From Snodgrassella alvi (GTDB taxonomy: Bacteria; Pseudomonadota; Gammaproteobacteria; Burkholderiales; Neisseriaceae): DNA of 64,000 bases. Position numbers and translations under genes: made by a program. The notes under the pieces were generated by a model. The model did no database searches, was not told the origin of the DNA, and saw only the letters and a list, made by a program, of their open reading frames with translations. The stretch covers positions 32,512 through 96,511 of the forward strand of contig NZ_MEIO01000028.1 of NCBI RefSeq assembly GCF_002777745.1, written 5' to 3'. Positions 19,552 through 28,460 of the stretch are shown here, in pieces; position 1 is the first letter of the stretch; each line of letters begins with the position of its first letter.

Positions 19552-20361
19552 TTAGCCCAGAGACACCATTTCCAACTGTTCGAGACTACGCCCCAGAAAC
19601 CGTTCCCCGATTGTCTGGAATCGCAGAGGAATATCACTCACATAAAAACGGTATTGCGCTCCCGAATGATCCGGATTAACCAACTGATGCTGTTCCAGTG
19701 CCTGTGCCGTTGCTTGTGCAGTCGTAATTGCTGAATCAACCAGTTTCAGTTCAGGTGCTTCCTGCCGGATTAATGATTTGAGTAACGGATAATGAGTACA
19801 GCCCAACACCAGTGTATCCACATCTTCCGCCAGAATCGGCTTTAAATACTCTCTGGCTGTCAAGCGTGTTACTTCATGATCCAGCCAGCCTTCTTCCACC
19901 AATGGCACCAATAACGGACAGGCCTGTGAAAATACGCGTGTTTGGGCATTCTGTTTATGAATCGCCCGAGCATAAGCATTACTATTGACGGTGGTACTGG
20001 TGGCAATCACACCAATATGATTATTTCGTGTTGTCTCCAGCGCAGCCTTGGCACCGGCAGCAATTACATCCAGCACCGGCATACCGCCCGCCAACTGCCG
20101 TACCCTTTCCCGTGCCACCGCAGCTATAGTATTACAGGCCACTACCAGAGCCTTAACATCATGTTCGAGCAGAAACGACACAATCTGTTCAGTATAAACT
20201 TCAATCGTATGTCTGGATTTCACTCCATACGGAACCCGTGCAGTATCACCAAAATAAATAATATTCTCATTAGGCAGCCGTTCCATCAAGGCCCGAACTA
20301 CAGTCAGGCCTCCTACTCCGGAATCAAATACACCTATTGGGCGTTGTTGTATTGCAGTCAT
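19552..20361 (-). CDS. murI: Glutamate racemase
   Basis: Makes D-glutamate for peptidoglycan. The 269-residue protein carries GVFDSGVGGLTVVRAL, YFGDTARVPYGVKS, the first catalytic cysteine in ALVVACNTIAAVA and the second in LVLGCTHYPLLKS. Two in-frame ATGs lie upstream; 20361 is preferred because GAAGAGA sits five bases before it and the protein then begins just ahead of the conserved GVFDSG block. First gene of the operon running to upp. Confidence 0.95.
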   Translation of the reverse strand: MTAIQQRPIGVFDSGVGGLTVVRALMERLPNENIIYFGDTARVPYGVKSRHTIEVYTEQIVSFLLEHDVKALVVACNTIAAVARERVRQLAGGMPVLDVIAAGAKAALETTRNNHIGVIATSTTVNSNAYARAIHKQNAQTRVFSQACPLLVPLVEEGWLDHEVTRLTAREYLKPILAEDVDTLVLGCTHYPLLKSLIRQEAPELKLVDSAITTAQATAQALEQHQLVNPDHSGAQYRFYVSDIPLRFQTIGERFLGRSLEQLEMVSLG

Positions 20362-20369
20362 TTGTCTCT

Positions 20370-20465
20370 TCATCTGTAGCCATGACAATTCAGCACACCA
20401 TGTACTGGAGCAGTCACAAACCACTCATCATCGCAATTATAGCATTGACCCAAAAATAAACTCAT
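20370..20465 (-). CDS. Possible small Cys-rich peptide
   Basis: A 31-residue frame starting MSLFLGQCYNCDDEWFVTAP with a third cysteine near the end (a CxxC...C pattern). AGGA lies about eight bases upstream of its ATG. It would lie just ahead of murI on the same strand. Too short to identify, and it overlaps the murI leader, so it may be chance. Listed because the Shine-Dalgarno spacing and CxxC pattern are better than expected for a shadow frame. Confidence 0.25.
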   Translation of the reverse strand: MSLFLGQCYNCDDEWFVTAPVHGVLNCHGYR

Positions 20466-20595
20466 AGTACAAATCCTGCCCAACAGGCTTAAAACCCGCT
20501 TCAGACCTCCAACCTGACATACCGACAGAACTTTACTACTTTCACTCTTACAAACTTTATCGCATAATAAACCCGTTTTGTTCATTACACATACC

Positions 20596-21069
20596 ATGTC
20601 TGCATCTCAAATCCGTGAAATTGTTCTGGCCGGCGAAAACGATACCCTGAATCTGGGTGCACGTTTTGCTCAGCATATCAGCCCTCCCCTAGTCATCTGG
20701 CTAGAGGGAGATTTAGGTGCGGGTAAAACCACTTTTACCCGCGGCTTACTCAATGCACTGGGTTATAACGGTGCAGTAAAAAGTCCCACATACAATATAG
20801 TTGAAACCTATCCTTTTAATGGATTCAATCTACATCATTTTGATTTATACAGATTCCAAAGCCCAGAAGAATGGCTGGATGCAGGACTAGATGAACTTAT
20901 CACAACAGATAGCATAGTCCTGATTGAATGGCCGCAACTCGGTGGTGACCTAGCTCCGCCGGCTGACATTATCCTGAATATCACTTCTAATAACAGTAAT
21001 GGCCGCACAATACAGATGAGTGCCGCTACTGCCCATGGTACACACACACTAGACAAGATTACAGAATAA
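20596..21069 (+). CDS. tsaE: tRNA threonylcarbamoyladenosine ATPase TsaE
   Basis: ATPase that works with TsaB and TsaD in forming t6A37 of ANN-decoding tRNAs. Walker A is WLEGDLGAGKTTFTRGLL (Lys near residue 40), then the family signature VKSPTYNIVETY and HHFDLYRF, and a Walker B-like SIVLIEWPQ. About 157 residues from ATG 20596; an alternative TTG start at 20578 is possible. Three bases separate it from amiC, so the two are cotranscribed, a common arrangement. Confidence 0.93.
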   Translation: MSASQIREIVLAGENDTLNLGARFAQHISPPLVIWLEGDLGAGKTTFTRGLLNALGYNGAVKSPTYNIVETYPFNGFNLHHFDLYRFQSPEEWLDAGLDELITTDSIVLIEWPQLGGDLAPPADIILNITSNNSNGRTIQMSAATAHGTHTLDKITE

Positions 21070-21072
21070 ACC

Positions 21073-22392
21073 ATGCCTAATCATATCAGCCGCCGAAGAT
21101 TATTAATTGCTTCTACCGGCACGCTATTAATCAGTCTTACCCCGTTTGCACGCGCCGCTAAAGCAGGCGCCGACATCGTAGCTTCGCGCATCTGGCCGGC
21201 CACAGCCTACACCAGAATGACACTGGAATCAACAACACCAATTCGATTTAAATATTTTCAACTAAAAAATCCCGACAGACTGGTTATTGACATTGAGGGC
21301 TCGGCTACCAATCAGGTTTTACGTGAACTGAGCAGCAAAGTCATCCCCATGGATCCTTATATTGCCAGTGTTCGTATCGGGCAATTTAATCCTGAAACCA
21401 TACGTATCGTGATGGATTTGAAAACTACCGTCAATCCGCAGGTATTTTCACTGACTCCAGTAGCTAATTTCAAAAACCGTCTGGTAGTAGACTTGTATCC
21501 TACCGCTACGGTGGCCATGGAACAGGAAAAAAACGATCCATTAATGGCACTCTTGCAGGACTATAGTCATGGTAAAGTCAACAGTGACGGCACCACACGC
21601 CCACAGGCCTCCGCCTCCACGCCTCCGGTGCAAAAACCATCTGAAAGCAAGCCGCCAGTTATCAACCAGCCCCCGATATCAGGCAAGCCAAATAAACTCA
21701 ACCGCCAGCCGGTTATCATGATTGACCCGGGACATGGTGGTGAAGATCCCGGTGCCACAGGCCCATCCGGCTTGCATGAAAAAGATGTGGTACTGGCTAT
21801 TGGACGCGAAGTAAAAAAAATACTGGATTCCTATGGCTACAAAACCTACATGACCCGAAATGAAGACATATTCATTCCGCTAGGTGTGCGCGTAGCCAAA
21901 GCGCGTAAACTCAGAGCCGATGTTTTTGTTTCCATCCATGCCGATGCATTTACCAACCCATCCGCCAAAGGCACAGGCGTATACGCCCTTAATCCCAAAG
22001 GCGCCACCAGTGCAGCAGCCAAATATCTGGCACAAACCCAGAATGCAGCCGATTCGATTGGCGGTGTAAGTTACTCCACCGATAAAAATGTCAACAACAC
22101 CCTGTTTGACCTTACCCAAACAGCAACCATCAACGATAGCCTGAAACTGGGTAAAGATGTTTTGAATCAGCTTGGCAAAATCAATAACCTGCATAAAGGC
22201 AGTGTCGATCAGGCTAATTTTGCAGTTCTCAAAGCACCTGATATCCCATCAATACTGGTTGAAACTGCATTTATTTCTAATCCGGTTGAAGAACGATTAT
22301 TGTCAAGCAAAGATTTCCGCCAGAAAATGGCCAATTCCATTGCCAGCGGTATTAAAGATTACTTATCGACAGCAGTATTAGCACGTCGTTGA
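21073..22392 (+). CDS. amiC: N-acetylmuramoyl-L-alanine amidase (AMIN + Amidase_3)
   Basis: Periplasmic zinc amidase that cuts septal peptidoglycan. The N-terminus SRRRLLIASTGTLLIS is a twin-arginine signal. An AMIN domain (residues ~40-145) targets the septum or envelope, a Pro/Ser linker follows, and the Amidase_3 domain (residues ~215-435) contains VIMIDPGHGGEDPGATG, LHEKDVVL, FVSIHADAF and ILVETAFISNP, covering the zinc-binding His/Glu set. The 439-residue length and domain order match AmiC. Last core gene before the tail clusters. Confidence 0.93.
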   Translation: MPNHISRRRLLIASTGTLLISLTPFARAAKAGADIVASRIWPATAYTRMTLESTTPIRFKYFQLKNPDRLVIDIEGSATNQVLRELSSKVIPMDPYIASVRIGQFNPETIRIVMDLKTTVNPQVFSLTPVANFKNRLVVDLYPTATVAMEQEKNDPLMALLQDYSHGKVNSDGTTRPQASASTPPVQKPSESKPPVINQPPISGKPNKLNRQPVIMIDPGHGGEDPGATGPSGLHEKDVVLAIGREVKKILDSYGYKTYMTRNEDIFIPLGVRVAKARKLRADVFVSIHADAFTNPSAKGTGVYALNPKGATSAAAKYLAQTQNAADSIGGVSYSTDKNVNNTLFDLTQTATINDSLKLGKDVLNQLGKINNLHKGSVDQANFAVLKAPDIPSILVETAFISNPVEERLLSSKDFRQKMANSIASGIKDYLSTAVLARR

Positions 22393-22725
22393 TACCAATA
22401 AATCATTTACTTCTTATACATTAACCAATACAGCAATTCTGGTATAAATAGAAAATGAAATGACACTTTTTCAGCCTGAATGTCAGTTTTGCGACAGTAA
22501 TTAAACTTCTCTTTTCCATGTTTAATAGCAGGGCTGACTGAAAATCTATTAGTATTTTTATTACAGTACAAAATGGTATTTTTATAAAATGATAATTTAA
22601 TTTATCTCGCTTAGGTACTCCGAGAAATTAAATATTATTGATTTAAGCTGCAATACAAATTACAGCTTAATAATTGAGTTAGATTGAAAATAATCTAGCA
22701 TTGAACACATAACAGAAATATTGAA

Positions 22726-22762
22726 TACCGATTGCAGAATGTATTCCAGCCTGCAATCGGTA
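22726..22762. repeat. Perfect 12-bp inverted repeat
   Basis: TACCGATTGCAG and CTGCAATCGGTA flank a 13-base loop. It lacks a T-run on either strand, so it is not an ordinary terminator. Confidence 0.7.
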
Positions 22763-22812
22763 ATTCGCAGATAAAAATATAATGATTAATTGTCGCTCAG
22801 AAATAAAAGTTA

Positions 22813-22853
22813 ACAAAAAAGCTGCAAGATAAATCGATTATTATTTAGCAGCA
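22813..22853 (-). terminator. Terminator of tail cluster A
   Basis: On the minus strand GCTGC pairs with GCAGC around an AT-rich internal stem and is followed by TTTTTT. It lies about 40 bases past the last gene of cluster A and would end its transcript. Confidence 0.65.
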
Positions 22854-22893
22854 AAATATTACATAAAATTACTTAAATATTACTTCGCAACCA

Positions 22894-23535
22894 TCAGATA
22901 TGCATAGCATCATTCCATAAATCAAATATTTGCTTTTCATCCAGATGCAGAACATCAGTTAAAAATTTCCACCAATTATCATTATCCAATAAAAAACTTT
23001 GCGTTTCCAGAATGTAATTGCGAATCTTGATTAATTCTATACCAGTCATAGCATTTTCAGCAGCTGCAACCAATGCTGCCTTATTTTTATCCAAACTGAT
23101 TTCCAGCTGGGAAAGCATCTGCATACGGGACAAAGTTCCGGCACTCCTGCGTTTATCTAGCAAGCGTAATTGTGCTGCATCAGCTTTTTCTACCCAGCTA
23201 TTTTTTTTCTCTGACCATTGATGATAAATATCAGGACAAGGCATTGTGGTAACCGTAGCTGGCAATATGCCCGGTTCATCGATCGCTACTACTTCGCCGG
23301 TTTTCTTGCAGTATACCGTTGCACCTCGATGGTCTTCGATATACTGCCAGTTATCATCTGTCCATTGTGCAATAAAACCTTTTTTAGACTCTGGCTGTTC
23401 AGCCTGAATACATAATCTGGGAATCAGATAATAGCCGTTATTTTCCAAAGGATCCAAGTCTGCTGTAGTCATACCAACAAAGTAGTTGTTTTCGTCTAGT
23501 TGGCAAACAGGAATAGTTTTTGCATAAATTTCCAT
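22894..23535 (-). CDS. Tail cluster A: fibre assembly chaperone
   Basis: A 213-residue tail-fibre assembly protein, the chaperone that folds and attaches the short fibre encoded just upstream. Residues 1-~125 (PVCQLDENNYFVGMTTADL, QYIEDHRGATVY) are closely related to the cluster B chaperone at 36232. The C-terminal ~85 residues, ending WWKFLTDVLHLDEKQIFDLW, differ, as expected where the chaperone must match a different fibre tip. Last gene of cluster A. The conserved N-terminus includes a 38-base stretch identical to cluster B. Confidence 0.8.
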   Translation of the reverse strand: MEIYAKTIPVCQLDENNYFVGMTTADLDPLENNGYYLIPRLCIQAEQPESKKGFIAQWTDDNWQYIEDHRGATVYCKKTGEVVAIDEPGILPATVTTMPCPDIYHQWSEKKNSWVEKADAAQLRLLDKRRSAGTLSRMQMLSQLEISLDKNKAALVAAAENAMTGIELIKIRNYILETQSFLLDNDNWWKFLTDVLHLDEKQIFDLWNDAMHI

Positions 23536-23544
23536 TTTTATCCT

Positions 23545-24522
23545 TTAAATTTTAATACATGCTAATAATGCAATATTACGCGGTCTTGCTTCATTGCCAC
23601 CATTATAATCAGTTGAAAACATATGCGTATGTGAACCATTTCCATTTGTTTGGAAATAATGATTATGGTTTCCAGCAATATCTGTATGTCCCCATCTCTC
23701 AATATTGCCACTATTAGTTTCAAAATTTGTGCCGGCACCATTAGTACTAATAGGTATACCATGGTTATGTTCGCCATTGATAGATGTCCAACCTGTATGG
23801 TCATGCCATCCTGATTCTAATGTAGTACCATTATGGTTATGACTTAAATTTTGATTGGATTGCCATGTGCCTATAGCGCGTCCAGTATCTATGCCGCGCC
23901 CATCATCCCAAGCCCGCAAGAATTCACCACGTAAATCAGGTAAATTAAAAGTAGTTTTACCATCTCCTGCACCAAATCGTGTACCAAGAGCTGCAAATAG
24001 ATTTGCATATGTTGTACGTGATATGGCTGCACCATTAGCCTTTAACCAGCCTGTAGGTGCCCAGTCAATGGCAAAATAATGAACTGCACCTACAGGTGTG
24101 GCATTTATATCCATACTACCATCAAACGGCACACCATTAATTTTCCGTACTGTTTTCAATCTGGATGCGGTATCAGCAGTTTTAGCGGTACCATCCTTAT
24201 CCAATTTGCTGTCATTCAATACTTTGCCTTGCCGTGCAGATAATGCTGAGAATTTGTCATTAGAGTTCAGCGAGTCAATTATCTTGGTTACTCCGGCAAT
24301 ATCGGCAGTTGCGGCAGCTGGCGCACTTGATGCTATTAACATTTTAATTGCCGTTATTACCTGATTCTGTGTGGCCTTTTCCGGTTTGATTCTTGCCGCC
24401 GTCAGAATAGCAATTAATTCAGCCTGTACCTGATTCAGCCAGCTAGCCGGCAATACAGTGCCCAGTTCGTTTATTCCGTTACCATCATGAAATAGCCCGT
24501 CCTGCGTATCAATTGGATACAT
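23545..24522 (-). CDS. Tail cluster A: collar-type tail fibre with HxH-rich tip
   Basis: A 325-residue short fibre, the likely receptor-binding protein. The N-terminal ~140 residues attach to the baseplate; a phage tail-collar domain follows (WAPTGWLKANGAAISR, FGAGDGKTTFNLPDLRG, residues ~155-215). The C-terminal tip (residues ~225-315) is rich in Asn, Gly and His with repeated HxH pairs (HNH, HDH, HNH, HNH, HTH), a pattern that coordinates iron in the trimeric needle of T4 gp37. The final residues RPRNIALLACIKI are shared with the cluster B fibre. Confidence 0.8.
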   Translation of the reverse strand: MYPIDTQDGLFHDGNGINELGTVLPASWLNQVQAELIAILTAARIKPEKATQNQVITAIKMLIASSAPAAATADIAGVTKIIDSLNSNDKFSALSARQGKVLNDSKLDKDGTAKTADTASRLKTVRKINGVPFDGSMDINATPVGAVHYFAIDWAPTGWLKANGAAISRTTYANLFAALGTRFGAGDGKTTFNLPDLRGEFLRAWDDGRGIDTGRAIGTWQSNQNLSHNHNGTTLESGWHDHTGWTSINGEHNHGIPISTNGAGTNFETNSGNIERWGHTDIAGNHNHYFQTNGNGSHTHMFSTDYNGGNEARPRNIALLACIKI

Positions 24523-24525
24523 CTT

Positions 24526-25092
24526 TTATTTGTCCTTATATGTAAATCGTATATCGGTAAATGCTGGTTTCAGCTCTTTTAATACACTTTCAATAATTAC
24601 GTCACCATATGCTGTCAGTCTGTCACCGGCTGTTGACATTCCGGCACGAAAGCGTGTTGCGCGACTATCGGCATTTTTAATGTTTACCCACCACACCCAC
24701 ATAATGTCTTCCCGTGCCAGTCTGTCACCGGCTCGGCTGATACCTACACGGAATGGCTGCGGCTCGGTTATGGTGATATCGTAGCCAATTGAAGCGGCCA
24801 TCTGCATAAAATAAGGAATACTCAGGCCACCGGTTTCGTTAATTTTGGTGATCACTGCCAGTATTCTTTGCTGGCCGTTTTTGCCGGTGCTGTCCAGATT
24901 GAGTAGTTCTTCCCAGCGCACGATATAATTTCCGGATGTGCGTGGGTCAATAACACCCAGTTTACGACGGGCAGCATTTTGTATTTCATCCAGACAGTTG
25001 CCATCAATTGTGGCGGCATTTCTTACTGCCGGTGCAGTACGGTTGTATGCAACCGGAGGTAATAACCCCAGTAAAGTATTGACGTAACTCAT
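24526..25092 (-). CDS. Tail cluster A: Mu gp48-like (DUF2313/YmfQ) baseplate protein
   Basis: A 188-residue protein in the position of Mu gp48, between the baseplate J-like wedge and the fibre. It starts YVNTLLGLLPPVAYNRTAP and contains LDEIQNAARRKLGVIDPRTS, consistent with DUF2313, which forms part of the baseplate wedge and links fibres to it. Its ATG overlaps the stop codon of the upstream gp47-like gene by four bases. The FRVGISRAGDRLA and FRAGMSTAGDRLT segments form an internal duplication typical of the family. Confidence 0.8.
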   Translation of the reverse strand: MSYVNTLLGLLPPVAYNRTAPAVRNAATIDGNCLDEIQNAARRKLGVIDPRTSGNYIVRWEELLNLDSTGKNGQQRILAVITKINETGGLSIPYFMQMAASIGYDITITEPQPFRVGISRAGDRLAREDIMWVWWVNIKNADSRATRFRAGMSTAGDRLTAYGDVIIESVLKELKPAFTDIRFTYKDK

Positions 25093-26147
25093 AGCAAACT
25101 CACATCAACTTTACCCAGCATAAACCATTCAATCTTTTTGTTTGTCTCTGCGATTAGATTGGCTGAGGGCTGGGCCATTTTGCGATCAATAACGCTGGAT
25201 ACGTCACTGATTACCGCTTCCAGCTGGGAGGCAATCACGCTATCACCAGGCTTCAATGTGCTGAAATGTTCCTGCAAGGCCTGTCGGATATCTGCAGCCG
25301 CCCTGTCAAGGTTTGCATCGGACAAGCGTACTTTAACTTTAATATCAACTCTGGTGACATCGGGCTTGATGACAAAGCTGTTTTTAGCCGTTACCGGTCG
25401 CACTGAATCAATATAAGCCTGTACTTTGCTGACTATCTCATCACTGGGTAAATTATTATTACTGGTAATGACAATATCTACCGTACCAAGCCCGCGGCGT
25501 AATGGATATACATATGCACTGGTAACGCCGTCCACGCTCAATGCCCAAGCACGATAGTCATATTTATTGCCTCCGGCAGGTGGCCGACGTAATAAATCCA
25601 ATAAACGGTTCAGTAATGAAGTATCGCTTTCAACATCAGTACCACCGGTAGCTTGTATGATTTCCACATCGCTGGATATACCTATCGGTGCAGCCATAAA
25701 TTGTGCTGCTTTATTATGCTGATTTGATGCAGCACCAGCCTCATGCGCCTGTATGGATAAAACAGCAGTGCCCTCGTTTCCGATCGCAGCCTGTTGCTGA
25801 ACTGTATACAAATGCTCACCACATATAATTTGTAATTTTGCCTCAATTAATGATCCCGGAATACCACGAGCAATAGCTGTTCCGCTGGCGGAAGTAGCAT
25901 TTTTACGGCGTATACCACGCAGATTACAATGTCTCTCCAGAAATTCTGTATCCGCAGTATCCGGAAAAAACTGTCTTAATATCCATGCCTGATGAGCATA
26001 TTGTCCCGTGGCACAACTGGCCAGACTGCTGGCTCGAATATAATTATCACTATCTGAAGAAACATCAGCCTGAGGGTTTAATGAAACCATATCACGCAAA
26101 ATAGCGTGGCGTATTTCCTCAAATGTCGGAATATTGTGCATTTTCAA
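25089..26147 (-). CDS. Tail cluster A: baseplate J-like wedge protein (Mu gp47)
   Basis: A 352-residue baseplate J/gp47 family protein, the main wedge component that triggers sheath contraction. Typical segments are DTEFLERHCNLRGIRR near residue 65, GGTDVESDTSLLNRLLDLL near residue 170 and PPAGGNKYDYRAWALSVDGV near residue 190. Length is normal. The gene follows the gp46-like gene by 19 bases and overlaps the gp48-like gene by four. Strong family assignment from order and motifs. Confidence 0.88.
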   Translation of the reverse strand: MKMHNIPTFEEIRHAILRDMVSLNPQADVSSDSDNYIRASSLASCATGQYAHQAWILRQFFPDTADTEFLERHCNLRGIRRKNATSASGTAIARGIPGSLIEAKLQIICGEHLYTVQQQAAIGNEGTAVLSIQAHEAGAASNQHNKAAQFMAAPIGISSDVEIIQATGGTDVESDTSLLNRLLDLLRRPPAGGNKYDYRAWALSVDGVTSAYVYPLRRGLGTVDIVITSNNNLPSDEIVSKVQAYIDSVRPVTAKNSFVIKPDVTRVDIKVKVRLSDANLDRAAADIRQALQEHFSTLKPGDSVIASQLEAVISDVSSVIDRKMAQPSANLIAETNKKIEWFMLGKVDVSLL

Positions 26148-26166
26148 AATCCATTTAATTATTTTT

Positions 26167-26517
26167 TTAAATTACTTTAACCGGACACTCAAATATAAAT
26201 TTTTCTCCAGTTAATTGCGTTACCTGTATATTCAATTTCAGCATGCCATTATGTGGTTGCATGGTGGCGACAGAAATATCTGCCGCACGTCCATCATCAA
26301 TAATTGGCTGTAAAGCCTGTTGCGCATACTGTCTGGCCAGCAAACTAACTGATTGCAAATCTTTTTCCCGTTCAAGCGTATACAACAGTGAACCTAATTT
26401 TTTATCCGCCCAATAACTACCCAGCGGTGTCATCAGACGCAGATAAACTGCATTTTGTAAGTGATTTATAATCTGTCCGGTGTAATCACCTGTTCTGGTG
26501 TCTATTTCTCTATCCAT
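26167..26517 (-). CDS. Tail cluster A: gp46-like baseplate protein (gp25-like fold)
   Basis: A 116-residue protein in the Mu gp46 slot. The family has the T4 gp25/lysozyme-like fold and forms the base of the wedge next to the inner tube. Visible segments are DIDTRTGDYTGQI-type N-terminus (REIDTRTGDYTGQIIN), LMTPLGSYWADKKLGSLLY and a C-terminal FECPVKVI. A hairpin without a T-run (CTGAAGCT/AGCTTCAG, 26570-26589) separates it from the spike gene upstream. Confidence 0.8.
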   Translation of the reverse strand: MDREIDTRTGDYTGQIINHLQNAVYLRLMTPLGSYWADKKLGSLLYTLEREKDLQSVSLLARQYAQQALQPIIDDGRAADISVATMQPHNGMLKLNIQVTQLTGEKFIFECPVKVI

Positions 26518-26595
26518 AAACTACTCCGGTTATGCTATTTTTATAGTTTATTAAAATAACTATTTTTACCTGAAGCTGAAGAGCTTCAGCAGCTA

Positions 26596-27276
26596 TCAGA
26601 CAGGCTTGCCCACTCTGACAGCATGATCATGGCCTGCCAGACTGATCCCACTGGCTTTAACATCACCGACAGTGGTATAGCTACCATCAGTCTGTACAAT
26701 GTTGCCTGAAAATATCGCCCCCTGCCCCCCTTTGATATTCATTCCGCCATTACCATTTATCTGACCTATCGCAGTAATTTTCTGTGAACAATTAACATTT
26801 TGTGCACTGATATTTACGCCTGCCTGAGCATCGATATTCACACCAGCCGCAGCCTCGATTTTCACTCCTGCCGGTGCTTTAATATTTAAGGTTTCACAAT
26901 CAATTTCAATCAGCTTGCCATTTTTCAGAGTAATAGATGCCCCAGACTGGTTATAAACAGCTACTTCTCCTGCGGCCAGTGCTTTAATGCGGTATTCACC
27001 ATGCTCAGTGGCAATAATAATGCCATGACTGGTCTGACCGCTTAAGGGCAAAACAATAGCTTCCGAACCCACGGGCGGATTACTGGTAAAACCAAATTGC
27101 TGTATCTGCTCCACATCCTGTAAAACCTCATCGGCCAAAGCTGCTACCTGAGCAGATTGAATCGGCTGAGAGGCATTTACCCGTGTCAGCCTGCCTCGAA
27201 AAGCCTGCCGGACTGAGCTGGTAGTATTATTAATTGTCGTTCTGGTTTTGTTTACCAGCTTCGCAACATAACTCAT
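26596..27276 (-). CDS. Tail cluster A: Mu gp45-like baseplate spike
   Basis: A 226-residue membrane-piercing spike. An OB-like N-terminal half (TSNPPVGSEAIVLPLSGQ, HGEYRIKALAAGEV) leads into a repetitive beta-helix (GVKIEAAAGVNIDAQAGVNI, residues ~135-160) and a tip ending SLAGHDHAVRVGKPV, with an HxH motif that binds iron at the apex in P2 and Mu-type spikes. The start at ATG 27276 is preferred because GGAGAG is correctly spaced before it; the longer frame begins with TTG. It acts in the tail tip and punctures the target cell envelope. Confidence 0.85.
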   Translation of the reverse strand: MSYVAKLVNKTRTTINNTTSSVRQAFRGRLTRVNASQPIQSAQVAALADEVLQDVEQIQQFGFTSNPPVGSEAIVLPLSGQTSHGIIIATEHGEYRIKALAAGEVAVYNQSGASITLKNGKLIEIDCETLNIKAPAGVKIEAAAGVNIDAQAGVNISAQNVNCSQKITAIGQINGNGGMNIKGGQGAIFSGNIVQTDGSYTTVGDVKASGISLAGHDHAVRVGKPV

Positions 27277-27320
27277 CTGACTCTCCAATTAAAATTTATT
27301 CCGATTAAATATATACGCCG

Positions 27321-28460
27321 TTATATCTTGACCTGTTTAATCTGCCGGTTAGTCACACCTTTACGCTTTCCTTTACGTGATCGTGCTGCGGCGGATTTTT
27401 TAACATAAGCATCCGGCGTCCATATTCCATCCTCTTTTAAGCGCAGTTCAGTCAGCGTACCGCCACTTCGATTCAGTAAAAAACGGCGTCCCATCAGAAA
27501 AAAAATGGCATCTATTTGCTGTTCTTCATCAATCACATGCACACGTTGTCCGGGTTGCCACAGCAGGCCATCCTGAGTTTTATGATCTGCAACCGTAATC
27601 GTTAAAGTAAAACCTTCCAGACGCCAGTCAGAAAGCATTTTTTTTGCCTGCACCTTCAACTGTTCCAGATTTTCAGCATCACCGATTAATACTGTTTTCG
27701 GCTTATATAAAACCATTGTTTCGTCTTTGTATACCCATTTCAAATCGTGTTTTGACGAATTGGCATAACGGGTGTGACTTTGGCCAAGAAAGGTCACTTC
27801 CGAGTAACGATTTTCAGTACTATACTCAATATGAATACTTTGAATATTACGTCTGTAATCATTTTTACTGTGGCACAGAGTTGCCACTGGCGGGCTGGCG
27901 TAATCAGCACCACCAACAACCAGCGTACCATCTGGCTCCAGCCACACATGCAAACCTGCCTTATAGGCAATTTTGCTCAGTGCCTGCCAAGCAGTTTCCC
28001 CGGGTTCAATGTCCACTTTATCCAGAACCGGATTTTTTTCGGCTTTTAATATCACCTTTTTGATTTGTGGCCATGGTTCAACTATCTTTTGTGCGGCAGC
28101 TAAAACATTCATTCCTTTAACATTAATCTGTTTGACGCTGCAATCCACCAGTAAACCGGCAAGGTCACGGCCATTAAAACCGATACTATGGTTGTTTTTA
28201 TCAACCATTTCATTCTGATGGCCAATGATTCCGGTCATAACCAACTGGTTATTAATTAACACCTCACATTGCAAGGAGCTATAGTCGGCCAGAACACTCT
28301 GATTTTGAGAAACATTGGTTTCAAAACTGAAGGCATCAGCAGGAATCAGAAAATCACTGTCAATATCATAGCTAAGCCAGTCTTTATGCTCTTTCCCCCC
28401 TATTCGCACTACCACTTCATTGCCATATGGATAAGGCAACATTTCAGTTTCATTTAACAT
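27321..28460 (-). CDS. Tail cluster A: tail hub protein (Mu gp44/P-like)
   Basis: A 379-residue hub protein in the Mu gp44 (P) position, structurally related to the gpD/VgrG-like hub that joins tube to spike. Motifs are YPYGNEVVVRIGGKEHKDW at the N-terminus, ETAWQALSKIAYKAGLHVWL near residue 165, PGQRVHVID near residue 305 and a basic C-terminus. ATG 28460 has AGTGGA upstream; a second in-frame ATG at 28478 lacks a ribosome-binding sequence. The 5' end overlaps the preceding gene. Confidence 0.82.
   Translation of the reverse strand: MLNETEMLPYPYGNEVVVRIGGKEHKDWLSYDIDSDFLIPADAFSFETNVSQNQSVLADYSSLQCEVLINNQLVMTGIIGHQNEMVDKNNHSIGFNGRDLAGLLVDCSVKQINVKGMNVLAAAQKIVEPWPQIKKVILKAEKNPVLDKVDIEPGETAWQALSKIAYKAGLHVWLEPDGTLVVGGADYASPPVATLCHSKNDYRRNIQSIHIEYSTENRYSEVTFLGQSHTRYANSSKHDLKWVYKDETMVLYKPKTVLIGDAENLEQLKVQAKKMLSDWRLEGFTLTITVADHKTQDGLLWQPGQRVHVIDEEQQIDAIFFLMGRRFLLNRSGGTLTELRLKEDGIWTPDAYVKKSAAARSRKGKRKGVTNRQIKQVKI

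Larger units (their letters stand above)
22393..22893. other. Intergenic boundary between amiC and tail cluster A
   Basis: About 500 AT-rich bases without a gene. It holds three hairpins: TTAAGCTG/CAGCTTAA at about 22643-22671, a perfect 12-bp inverted repeat at 22726-22762 and a T-tailed hairpin at 22813-22853. No integrase gene and no obvious direct repeat of an attachment core was found here. Confidence 0.5.

Noticed and set aside
26570..26589. Terminator between gp46-like and gp45-like genes
   Set aside because: The CTGAAGCT/AGCTTCAG stem has no T-run after it on the minus strand, so it does not meet the pattern of the other intra-operon terminators.
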